Position numbers and translations under genes: made by a program. A stretch of DNA of 64,000 nt, from the NCBI GenBank assembly GCA_030762935.1, contig CM060896.1:16855527-16919526 (forward strand), given 5' to 3'. Below are positions 10,156-18,641 of the stretch, in pieces; position 1 is the stretch's first letter, and each line of letters begins with the position of its first letter. The DNA is from Hymenopus coronatus (lineage: Eukaryota > Arthropoda > Insecta > Mantodea > Hymenopodidae). A model generated the notes under the pieces. That model was not told the DNA's origin. It worked only from the letters and a program-made list of their open reading frames with translations, and did not search any database.

Positions 10156-11149
10156 CTTGCGGCTATTCACCGATTGCATTCCTTTGGCACTATGTGCTCA
10201 GTTCCAAAGCAGGTTTTCAATTTCTAAAGTTGGTATGGTTTTGTGGCATTACTTCACTGGTGTAGACTTAATCTCCTTTGATGGGCAAAAGATATCCCAG
10301 AATTTGTCCAGCAGCTTCAATGTGGAATTCCTTTTGCCTTGTGAAAGATTCTCAACTGTCTTCTGGAAAAGGTTACCCAGACATTTAACAGTTCCTTGGT
10401 CTCTTTATCACAATCTCTGGTCTCAGGTATTTTACAGACGATCAGTTCACAATTCTTTGGAACGGTCCTACTAAGAAGTTCCTAGTCCATGCTTCATGAC
10501 ATTAAGGACCCTTGCCAGAACAGTATCCAAGCCAGAAGCACTATCCTACTCTCTTAAAAAATAGTTTAGTAGAATCCTCTTCCATATGATATCAAGTTCT
10601 TTGTTGGAATTCCCATTCTGCAAGTAAGAGCCTCACTGACTACAACTTTTCTTTCAAAAGATTCACTGGCATTTCAGGGTGGCTCATGTGCTATATGCCC
10701 CCCTGATGTACACCTGAAATTAAAACACTGATTATTTCCCTTGTGATTGCACAAATGAAAACTTACAACCAACTCTAGTCATAAGCTTCTTCTTTGATGA
10801 GTAGGGTTTCATCAAGGTGGCTCATAGCTTGTAATACCTAACCTGTGTCCTCCTGCCTTCCAGCATTATATCCACTTTGCTCTTAAACACACTCAATATT
10901 AAATGATGGGAAATGATTCAGGCCTTCCAAGTTCACTTCTACAATGCTTAAGTTATTGTTAGTATTGCCTCCTGTTACAATATTGGCTAGCACTGGGATG
11001 GTTGTTCCAGCTCTCATCTTTGTTGATTCATTGCAAATGCCAATCACCAAAGTGTTCTTGATTTTACGATGCTTGCTCAAAGAAGATGCTGATCACCGCC
11101 TTGCCTCACTAATATGTACAGACTGCTTTTCCATTTTTTGTTGTTTTTT
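10156..11149 (-). other. Unassigned stretch, possibly a decayed coding element
   Basis: No family recognised. The minus strand has broken frames that look protein-like, notably KIKNTLVIGICNESTKMRAG at about 10990-11060 followed by TTIPVLANIVTGG, but stops break them every 50-70 codons. It could be a decayed transposase or a pseudogene. I assign no function. Confidence 0.3.
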
Positions 11150-11989
11150 ACCTTCTCTATATGCACTATGTACATATTGCACTCCACCAAAAAATTTGAT
11201 ACCGAGATTTCACCAGAAATATATGTTTTAGGGTCCCAACTATCTAAAAAAAGCATTTTCGGAAAAAGGTCCATGCGTGTGTGTGTGTGTCCATGTGCCT
11301 GTGAACATGATAACTCAAAAACAAAAAGTCGGTAAAATACCAAACTTGGTATTTAAGTTTAGTACCTTCCAGAGATGCGACACAAAGATTTCGAGAACAA
11401 TCCCCCCACCCCCAACTACCCTTTACATGGAACATTTTTAAAAATGTTGATTTTCTCAAAAATGGCTCTAATGATTTTGATTAAAATTTTGTATATCAAA
11501 GATATTTACCTGACAAATAAAATGTATATTTTGAATTTTCTGGAAGAGCCTCTGAAGACTACTTTATTCTGGATGAATTTTGCATAAGTACTAAACCATA
11601 AGAAATGGACAAAAATTTAACACACAAAAAATGTAGAGCACTTTAAAACACACAATTTATGTTACATACCTTTTTTTCGTAGTTCACCGTTTTTGAGACA
11701 TTCCTTGTTTTTTGCTTCTGCTATGAACAACTTATAATTTTCTCATACAGAAATTTGTCAACTGCTATCCATACAAACAAAGGAACTTCAGTCACATAGC
11801 AACCAGCTTTTGACTATCACTTTAACCTATGGTACTCTCTTATTTCGCTTCTACTTACAAGGAAGCAAGTAATAAGAACTATTTCTGCTAATTTTTTCTG
11901 ATTAGCATGAAGTAAATAGACATATAAACTTTTTAACAATAATTTGTTGCAGAGATGTAGAGAAAGTCATGTGAATGGTACACATCAGA
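11150..11989 (-). mobile_element. Hairpin-ended DINE-1/Helentron-like repeat, copy B
   Basis: Same family and orientation as copy A. It carries a GT run (11276-11291) where the family has its internal microsatellite, and the shared blocks AAAAAGTCGGTAAAATACCA and CACACAATTTATGTTA. The minus-strand 5' end is TCTGATGTGTACC with ACTTTCTCTAC behind it. The palindromic end at 11151-11175 has lost part of its second arm. The two subterminal repeats differ at two or three positions, so this copy is more decayed than the others. It is flanked by T runs on both sides. Confidence 0.72.
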
Positions 11990-12000
11990 TTTTTTTACTA

Positions 12001-12190
12001 GTGTTTAACACTATTCTTATTACATGCAGCACCCACCACAGGCAGTAGACACTGATTTCTTTTTTTTCTTTTTTGTGGTGGACAAAGCATCTCAGGGGAA
12101 AGTTTTCTCTGGGTTCTCTGGTATCCCCTACCATTACATTGCCTGTGGTGCCATAGTAGTAAATGGAGGTGTTAAAAACTATTAAAATAA
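12001..12190 (+). mobile_element. SINE family D, degenerate 3' portion
   Basis: The reverse complement matches the body of the SINE at 51970-52205: shared blocks include TTTTGTGGTGGACAAA, a CCAC.ATTAC-like segment, GGTGCCATAGTAGTAAAT (vs GTGCCATTAGTAGTTAAA) and the AGTGTTTAACAC-type end. The tRNA-like head is absent, so the copy is truncated and diverged. Confidence 0.5.
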
Positions 12191-12836
12191 TAAATAAACT
12201 AAGCTTAGGGCACCTCTCCAGCATTTGTCAGTTATAAGGACTGAGAAAAATCTGAAAAAATAACTAGTTAGGGAGAATGGTCATGGCTGGATTAACTGCA
12301 TATTTTCTGTTCATGTGTTTGTGCCTTAACATGCTGGATCAATCCATTGGTATGTCAGAGCCCAGTGTGCCAATAGCTCTGCTTTCAGGAAGAATTTGAG
12401 TAAACCCTTGCCGAATTGGATAGGTAGAGTCAGTCTGAAAAATTCAATGTCATAAATGTCAGATCTCCCGATCTCTAGCAGTTGCTCTAATCACCCATGA
12501 CAACATGCTGGCACAGCATTACATTTTGCAACTGACTCGCATGTTTCCCGGTAAATCCCCTCCACACACAACTTGTGTGAGAAAAAGAATTAATACTAAT
12601 CTTGCTAGATTGTTACATTCTTGTTATCAGCTGAGCCCAGAGGTATTATAAGAAGAAACTGTTGCATAATTTCATAGAAGGAAAGAATAACTGCACTTGG
12701 AAGAAGAAGAATTCAGCTACTGAGCAATTTAATGGAAAACCGGAAATATTATTTCCTAAAGGAGAAAGCAGAGGATGGAAAGCTATGAAGAACAAAATTT
12801 GTGTATCAATTTGAGAACATGTCAAAAGGCAAATAC
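12191..12836 (+). other. Unassigned intronic sequence
   Basis: No gene or repeat family recognised. Confidence 0.4.
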
Positions 12837-12837
12837 T

Positions 12838-12906
12838 CCACCGCTGCCACCACCACCACCACCACCACCACCACCGCCACTGCCACCACCACCACCACCA
12901 CCACCT
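12838..12906. repeat. (CCA)n trinucleotide repeat
   Basis: About 68 bp of CCA/GCCA units. It produces Thr- or Trp-only frames on the two strands that are not genes. Confidence 0.95.
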
Positions 12907-13051
12907 ATTCAGGGCTATGCACAAATATAATTTTGCCTACTTTCAAGTCTGCAAGCAGCTTCCTGATGAACAAAAGAAACAGATTTGTCAACAATCATTG
13001 TTTGTATTTCAATTTCAAATGACATATTGTTTAATATAAAGGAAGTCAGCT

Positions 13052-13239
13052 TCAGTTGGTTATTCTGGTTGGTTCTAACTTAAAGTTACTCGACATTCAT
13101 CTTCTCAGGATAAGGGAAAACCCCGAAAAAAGCCTTATCCGGGTAACTTACCCTAAGCAAGATTCGAACTCACAACCTTTTGAATGTGAGGCAGACATGC
13201 TACCACCACACTACCCAGGTGGGCTCAGTTGGTTATTCT
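13052..13239 (-). mobile_element. tRNA-derived SINE, family E, with 15-bp TSD
   Basis: The element lies at 13067-13224 between identical 15-bp copies of TCAGTTGGTTATTCT (13052-13066 and 13225-13239). On the minus strand the head reads GGGTAGTGTGGTGGTAGCAT (A-box region), then GAGTTCGAATC as B box, and ends with a GGGGTTTTCCCTTATCC tail that pairs with the internal GGATAAGG. It is inserted in an I-type LINE relic and is shorter than families A to D. Confidence 0.8.
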
Positions 13240-14090
13240 TTCATTGTTTTTGATCATGTACCTGAAGTAGCTCACAACCAATATAAGCTTGCACTAGTGT
13301 GCATAGTATTTCAAGCTGAACTCCTAGCTCTGAAGAAAGCAATAAACTGGAGTGTATAGTTCATACACTGTTCAGATCTTAAGTAATTCCTAGTCTGTAA
13401 TTGGAGCAATTAATGACAAATATAATGTTCATCCTATTGCTGTCGACATTAGATAGACAATACATAAATACGATAAAGATGTATGTCTCAGTTGAATATG
13501 AGATCATGATGAAAATGAAGGCAATGAAAGAAATGACCAACTTGCTAAGAACATGTACAGAATATACCTACAAAAAATACCCAATTTCTCTGGTGAAGAA
13601 AAGTTGAAAAGAAAATATGTACCACAGCTAGAATTTTATGAGGTCAGAAAGCAGTAAAGATCAAGACATAAGTATGTTGTTCTTCCCATAAATTCATCAT
13701 AGATTAATTTTACAATATTATGAGCTCTCATGACACCATTTATGTGTGTGTAAATTCAGTGTATATCTAGAATGTTTTGAAATAATTAATCCTGATAATG
13801 CTACCTGTTTATGCTCATATCCAATACAGGATGTCCATCACCTTCTCTGTAATTGCCCATTACAGGAATGAAAGTGACTCAGATTGGCTCAGAAACATAA
13901 TTCATGTCTAACGCCATTCATACCACCATTAAATATAATTATTCGCAAAAGGTTGGTTATTCATAGTTCAAGGTCTTTGTCAATAGAAATAGTTTGTAAA
14001 TAGTTACCTGTTTTAATAGTATTAAAATTGTCCTTCTTTTACTCTTATTAATGTCTGTGTTATTTTTAGTATTATCCTTTAATTTATAAT
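13240..14090 (+). pseudogene. I-type LINE relic: RNase H and C-terminal zinc knuckle
   Basis: Plus-strand frames with several shifts read FQAELLALKKAINWS (about 13308-13355), AINDKYNVHPIAVDIRQ (about 13410-13460) and a following segment with NEGNERNDQLAKNMY. These correspond to the RNase H domain of I-superfamily LINEs ('xAELxAIxxAIxW', 'NExADxLAK'). Further on, DVHHLLCNCPLQE (about 13830-13870) fits the 'HLLxxCP' knuckle near the C-terminus. RNase H helps remove the RNA template during retrotransposition. The copy is 5' truncated or disrupted, and SINE family E lies at its upstream edge. Confidence 0.65.
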
Positions 14091-14099
14091 CATATTATG

Positions 14100-14130
14100 T
14101 GTGTGTGTGTGTGTGCGTGCATGCGTGTGT
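14100..14130. repeat. (GT)n microsatellite beside mariner
   Basis: GT/GC dinucleotide run immediately adjacent to the left mariner end; it obscures any TA target duplication. Confidence 0.9.
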
Positions 14131-15421
14131 GGCATACTGAAAGTCATGAGCAACACTGTTTTACAATCTTAATATTTATTTTTAAGCCAAACCAAATATA
14201 TCATCATAATCTACAGACTTTCTTTCACTTTTCGACATAGTCTCCATTGTTTTGCACACATTTTTCCCATCGTTCTACAAGTTTGAAAATGCCCTTGTGA
14301 TAGAACTCCGTTCCAGCTGCCCGCAGACCCTGACGCACTGCTTTCCGAATATCCTCCAGCGTCTCGTAGCGTTGGCCACGCATCTGCTCCTTCACAGAAC
14401 CGAAAAGATGGTAGTCGGCGGGTGCCAAGTCGGGACTGTAGGGAGGATGTGGAAGAGTTTCCCACCCTAATGCCCTCATCTTCTCCATAGTGGCACGGGC
14501 AGTATGCGGACGCGCATTATCCTGTTGAAGGATGATCCTCTTTCCAGGGCGTTTATCACGCAAAGCCCGACGGAGCTTCAGAAGTGTCTTGATGCAGCGG
14601 GCAGAATTTATGGTTTGTCCAGGTTCAAGAAAGTCAACCAGAATGCAACCTTGTGCATCCCAAATGACACTTCCCATAACTTTTCCTACAGACGCCTTCT
14701 TCTTCGATGGTGAGTTCAAGTGGTGCCATTCCATACTCTGACGTTTCGTTTCTGGCTCATAGTGGTGGAACCAGCTCTCATCTCCAGTCACAATACACGT
14801 CAAAAATTCATCACCTTCATTATAAAATCTCTGAAGAAGGTTTCGTGCAATGGTTCTTCTCTGAAGTTTGTGGTCTTCAGTCAATAAACAGGGGACCCAA
14901 TGGGCACAGACCTTTCGATAACCCAAGCTGTGGATCACTTCTTGCACTGCACTATGTCCTATTCCAAGTTGCGCAGCAATTTCATTCACAGTGAAACGCC
15001 TATCTCCTGTAATGAGCTCATCAACTCTTTCCTTGTTGCGTTCTGTAAAGGCAGTTCGAGGACGCCCGCTACGAGGCGCATTTTGCAGACTCGTGTTTCC
15101 ATCTTTGAAATGTTTCACCCATCTTCTAACAATGCTGGCACCCATGCAGACACCTCCATACGCACGTTGAAGTCTGAGATGAATTTCAGGAGCAGATTTT
15201 CCTTCTTTCACAAGGAATTCAATGACAGCACGCTGTCCAAACGAAACATAAATTTCAGCCATTTTTCAAACACCGTCTGTGGTCATGTGATAGAAGCTAA
15301 TGACGTCACAATATGTCAACATGTGGCTTAAAGTCTGTAGATTACGATCCTGCCATTCGTTTCGTTACATTGTTGAAATTTAAATTTTTACAATGGGTTG
15401 CTCGTGACTTTCAGTATGCCC
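14131..15421 (-). mobile_element. Mariner transposon, full length
   Basis: Bounded by inverted repeats: GGCATACTGAAAGTCATGAG from 14131 and the inverse ending CTTTCAGTATGCCC at 15421, so the element is about 1.29 kb, the normal size of mariner. It contains one uninterrupted transposase gene on the minus strand. A second copy begins at 63622 on the + strand with a 5' leader matching at nearly every position, and a deleted relic lies at 53975-54766. The expected TA duplication is not visible at either edge; both flanks are microsatellite. Confidence 0.92.
14225..15262 (-). CDS. Mariner transposase, 345 aa, apparently intact
   Basis: DNA cut-and-paste transposase of the Tc1/mariner superfamily, nuclear. 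The 345-aa length is normal for mariner. An N-terminal DNA-binding helix-turn-helix region covers about residues 1-110. The mariner signature HWVPCLLTEDHK follows at about 121-132 (usual form WVPHEL). The catalytic triad is present: Asp in VTGDESWFHH (about 158), Asp in ILQQDNARPHTA (about 250), and Asp in SPDLAPADYHLF (about 284), the D,D34D spacing. No stops or frameshifts. Start at ATG 15262 follows a leader of about 160 nt inside the inverted repeat, as in the copy at 63782. Intactness suggests recent activity, but expression cannot be judged. Confidence 0.93.
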   Translation of the reverse strand: MAEIYVSFGQRAVIEFLVKEGKSAPEIHLRLQRAYGGVCMGASIVRRWVKHFKDGNTSLQNAPRSGRPRTAFTERNKERVDELITGDRRFTVNEIAAQLGIGHSAVQEVIHSLGYRKVCAHWVPCLLTEDHKLQRRTIARNLLQRFYNEGDEFLTCIVTGDESWFHHYEPETKRQSMEWHHLNSPSKKKASVGKVMGSVIWDAQGCILVDFLEPGQTINSARCIKTLLKLRRALRDKRPGKRIILQQDNARPHTARATMEKMRALGWETLPHPPYSPDLAPADYHLFGSVKEQMRGQRYETLEDIRKAVRQGLRAAGTEFYHKGIFKLVERWEKCVQNNGDYVEK

Positions 15422-15500
15422 GTCGTATGTATGTATGTATGTATGTAGTGCGTGCGTGCGTGCGTCTGTCTGTCTGTCCGTCCGTCTGTCTGTATGTATT
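15422..15500. repeat. Tetranucleotide simple repeat (GTAT/GTGC/GTCT)
   Basis: Tandem TATG, then GTGC, then CTGT/CCGT units directly downstream of the mariner right end. Confidence 0.9.
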
Positions 15501-15580
15501 TCGTTTTCTCCTATACCATTTCTCGCTTATTTTTGTCATACATTTCCCTACCTCTTTTAGATACCCTTTCATTCTTTAAC

Positions 15581-15820
15581 TTCATTTACTTGAAATAAGA
15601 ACTGAAGCTTTCCTGGCGACGTGTTAATTCAAAACCTTCTCGGGCTTCTAGCCAGGTGAAAACTTGGCTTGACACCAACGTTTCGAAGAAGTGCATCTTC
15701 CTCGTCTTCAGTGATCAGTTCACCCTGAAGACGAGGAAGATGCACTTCTTCGAAACGTTGGTGTCAAGCCAAGTTTTTACCTGGCTAGAAGCCCGAGAAG
15801 ATTTTGAATTCATTTACTTG
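15581..15820. mobile_element. PLE-derived palindrome with 12-bp TSD
   Basis: Two inverted arms of about 85 bp (15626-15710 and 15725-15810) flank a 14-nt centre. Identical TTCATTTACTTG copies at 15581-15592 and 15809-15820 are the target duplication. Between the left duplication and the palindrome lie 33 bp (15593-15625) present on one side only. The same design occurs at 24988-25845, 62242-62532 and, with coding arms, 17964-26532, so I read it as two severely 5'-truncated PLE 3' ends joined head to head. The arms carry hammerhead-like boxes (CTGAAGA at 15725, GAAAC at 15752, GTC at 15763). Confidence 0.7.
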
Positions 15821-15889
15821 GCTTTTAGAACCTCTTTGCTTGTTTCCCCCATTTTTAGGTACCTATAAACTTCTCCCTCCACAACCTCA

Positions 15890-16561
15890 TTTCTTCACAT
15901 TCTAATATATAACTCTCTAATATCTAGTTCTCTACATAAGGCACATATATCCAAATGCACTCCATTTCTATCTCCCCTTAATCTATTGTACACCTAATCT
16001 AGTCCATGCCCAACCCTCCCTTCCTACCCAATTGCATAATTATATCCACATTATTCTCTCTTCGCCAATCCTCCTTTAATGGACTATGTGGTACTAAACT
16101 TTTCTTATCCCTAAGGCTTTGAAATAATTCTTGCTTCTCTATGTCCTTCATCCTGTCCCTTACCTCTTTCCAAAAACTTCTATCTTGTCCATCCCTCTCT
16201 CCCCATATATTTCCTATTCCAATTTCCTGCAAAATTCTCCTCAATCCCTAGTAGCAGTTTGTCCCATTTAGGGTTTTCTCCTGCATTTCTGAACACTGTC
16301 TCAAAACATTGTGTTCTCCCACTAAGCTTATTCTGTACCAATATTTTAATATCCTTTCCATTACCATTCCCTTACAAACCACTTTTTTCATTTACACAAA
16401 GCTGCACTATTTGGTGATGATATGGTAAACCCAATACCCATTTACAAAAGGATCTATGTATTTTATCCATTCCATACCACCCTTCTTCATTTCCCCAAAT
16501 CTCTACCCCATAGACCATGTTTGCTTCCGCAACTGTTTTATATGCTCTTTCCAATCAATTG
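15890..16561 (-). pseudogene. LINE-alpha fragment 1 (C-terminal region)
   Basis: The most downstream part of an old minus-strand LINE. Frames include NMVYGVEIWGNEEGWYGMDK then IHRSFCKWVLGLPYHHQ (about 16400-16550) and, lower down, LFQSLRDKKSLVPHSPLKED (about 16060-16130). The 'YGVEIWG...CKxxLGLP' block also occurs in the second copy at 56520-57910. These follow the reverse transcriptase in this family. The reading frame is broken. The upstream parts continue after SINE-A (16853) and SINE-B (17832), and then beyond the PLE and Helitron insertions. LINE clade not assigned. Confidence 0.6.
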
Positions 16562-16868
16562 TCCTCCGTGGTGTAATAGTTACTATGCTAACTTCATAAA
16601 CCCAAGGTCGTAGTCAAACCTGGTGGAGGATGATGGATTTTTTTGGGAGTAAAAATCCTTAGCATGGTTTCCTTCGGAAGGGGAAGTAAAGCAGTTGGTC
16701 CTGTGTCGTAGATTTACAGTACATAAAAGAACCTCAAGCCTAATAGAGAGGCCTCTGAGTAAAATTAAGCTGTCTTTCATGCTCAATATAGAATGGGACG
16801 CTGAGAACAACAGTAGTTAAAGAGCATCCATAAATAATACTCAATTTCCATTTCTTTCCAATCAATTG
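16546..16868 (+). mobile_element. tRNA-derived SINE, family A, copy 2, 16-bp TSD
   Basis: The element lies at 16562-16852 (291 bp) between identical copies of TCTTTCCAATCAATTG (16546-16561 and 16853-16868). The head reads TCCTCCGTGGTGTAATAGTT with a degraded B box (GTAGTCAAACC). The body matches copy 1 (3318-3594) to its end. It interrupts LINE-alpha and therefore post-dates it. Confidence 0.92.
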
Positions 16869-17553
16869 GTTTATATACATGGTATCTTATGCAGACATGA
16901 TCTTATAGCATTCAATGCTAGTTTGCCTATGACCATTCCATCTCCCATTACTACTCAGTCTCACTCCTAGATAATCACGTTTGCAGCTACTCCCCCTCCG
17001 CATGCCTCTTTTCCAATTTCTTCAATTTATTGCCTCTCTTAAATATCATTTATCTTTGACTTATTAAAATTTATTCTCAGACCCTATTTTGGTAATATAG
17101 ATGTAAGATTTTTAAAACACTTGCTAGGCCTCCAATCAAAATAGAGCCTAGGTACCACTAAATCATCTGCAAAAAACAATACTGAAATTTCTCTATTATT
17201 CACCATCGGTTAATGTAAGTAATCTTTATCCAGCTCAGTGAACATATCATCAATAAATAGATTAAATAGTACAAGGTTGAGTACATCCCTGTCTTAACCC
17301 TGTATTACTTGTGAGTGTTCCATAACTACATTTTCATTCAACCTAATACAGAACTTATTATTCTTATATACATTCTGAATAACTTTAATTCATTTTGTAC
17401 TTATCCCCTTCTTTCTCAGCTTCAACCATAATGCTTCTCCATCTATATTATCAAAAGCTTTCTCTAAATCAATAAATGCCATATATACTTTCTCTCTTTT
17501 AATACTCAAGTATTTATCCACAGTAAATTTAATAACGAAAATATTATCGACTG
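16869..17553 (-). pseudogene. LINE-alpha fragment 2 (reverse transcriptase core)
   Basis: Minus-strand frame at 17390-17553 reads VDNIFVIKFTVDKYLSIKRE then KVYMAFIDLEKAFDNIDGEA: the FIDLEKAFD block is RT motif A with a catalytic Asp. A decayed ADDLVVP-like segment near 17155-17175 marks motif C. The fragment lies between SINE-A and SINE-B. Stops and frame changes make it a dead copy. Confidence 0.65.
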
Positions 17554-17844
17554 CCTCTGTGGTCTGGTGGTCAGCGAGCTGATTTCTCACCTGGAGGTCA
17601 GAGGTTCGATTCCCGGCTGGAGCGGAGAACTTTTCTTTAGCCAGAATTATTCCCTATCCCCCACAGAGTCTGGAAGTATCTATGTGAGCGTGAATGTGTA
17701 TGTGTTTGAGGAAAAAAAATTATTTAAACCAAATGTATAAGAAATTACAGATGAGTTGTTTCAAGTAGCCCCTGATATGACCTTAGATGTTAAAGGGGGC
17801 TATATAAATGAAACAATAAAAAAAAATATATATATTATCCACTG
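17541..17844 (+). mobile_element. tRNA-derived SINE, family B, 13-bp TSD
   Basis: The element occupies 17554-17831. The head reads CCTCTGTGGTCTGGTGGTCA (A box) and GGTTCGATTCCC (B box), then a unique body, a GGGGGCTATATAAATGAA segment and an A-rich tail. The target duplication is ATATTATCGACTG / ATATTATCCACTG (one mismatch). Removing it rejoins the RT frame of LINE-alpha (...RTVDNI...), confirming the insertion. Confidence 0.88.
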
Positions 17845-17978
17845 TCCTCTTTCCTTTTCTGAAACCTGCCTGAAATGATGGCAATTTCTTCTCTTCCTCT
17901 GCCAAGCATTGCAGTCTTCTTACTAAAATCCCCACATAAATCTTTCCTAGAACCGACAATAAATTGCTACCCCTATAA
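17845..17978 (-). pseudogene. LINE-alpha fragment 3 (RT N-terminal part)
   Basis: On the minus strand it reads LLSVLGKIYVGILVRRLQCL then AEEEKKLPSFQAGFRKGKRT, i.e. the 'GKIYxxILxxRL...QxGFRxGRxTxDN' stretch just upstream of RT motif A. Its left edge, TTGCTACCCCTATAA (17964-17978), is repeated at 26518-26532 as the target duplication of the PLE pair. Confidence 0.65.
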
Positions 17979-18057
17979 ATGTAAAATGAAGCTAGTAACA
18001 GTGAAGTAACACAAATATTAATATAACAATAGTTGCAACAAATCTTCAATCCTTGGA

Positions 18058-18480
18058 CTAGTTTTGCAATAAATCTATTGCATCCTCAGCATTAATTTCC
18101 TTTTGGTCTGAGCTTTGGTCTGGTTTTTGATGTTGTTTATTTACATTCTTATGGTTACTGCTACTTGTGGAATTGTGTACTAATGCATTGCTAACTACTG
18201 GAATCAAAACAAATTTGGTGAGAGAGTCAATTGGAGGTATATCAAAATTCATTGCATGATTTTTATACTTTAATATAAATATTTTCTCCCAAACCAATAA
18301 ATCTATGGTTCCATTTAAGTGTTTTAATAATTTAACATCTGGATTTATTTCATGATTAAATTTCCAAAATAGTTCTACCACAGCTGATTCATCAATTTGT
18401 TTGTATTTAATATTCCTAAAGTGTTCTTTTACTCTGGTTTCCAAATGACGTTTAGTCTTACCAATATAAACAAGGTCACA
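18058..18480 (-). pseudogene. PLE1 GIY-YIG endonuclease, C-terminal part
   Basis: Minus-strand frame (with CDLVYIGKTKRHLETRVKEH entering at 18480) ends in a stop at 18058 after ...EINAEDAIDLLQN. It nearly matches the PLE2 domain at 25928-26458 residue for residue. The GIY-YIG nuclease nicks target DNA for PLE integration. The upstream GIY motif was removed or split by the CR1 LINE that begins at 18484. Confidence 0.8.
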
Positions 18481-18484
18481 ATTT

Positions 18485-18489
18485 AATTG

Positions 18490-18536
<47 letters not shown>

Positions 18537-18538
18537 TT
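18485..18538. repeat. (AAT)n 3' tail of the CR1 LINE
   Basis: About 17 AAT units at the LINE's 3' end. In CR1/Jockey-like elements such short-unit tails are generated during target-primed reverse transcription. Confidence 0.9.
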
Positions 18539-18641
18539 TATTCACCATTTAGATCATGATACATGATATGGGCTTCGTCAATAGAACAATAATTATATAC
18601 AATTTGCACAGTACTTATACAAGGTTTATAATGTATATTAA

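Noticed and set aside
12646..12924. Trp-run ORF on the minus strand and Thr-run ORF on the plus strand
   Set aside because: CCA trinucleotide repeat; no coding features outside it.
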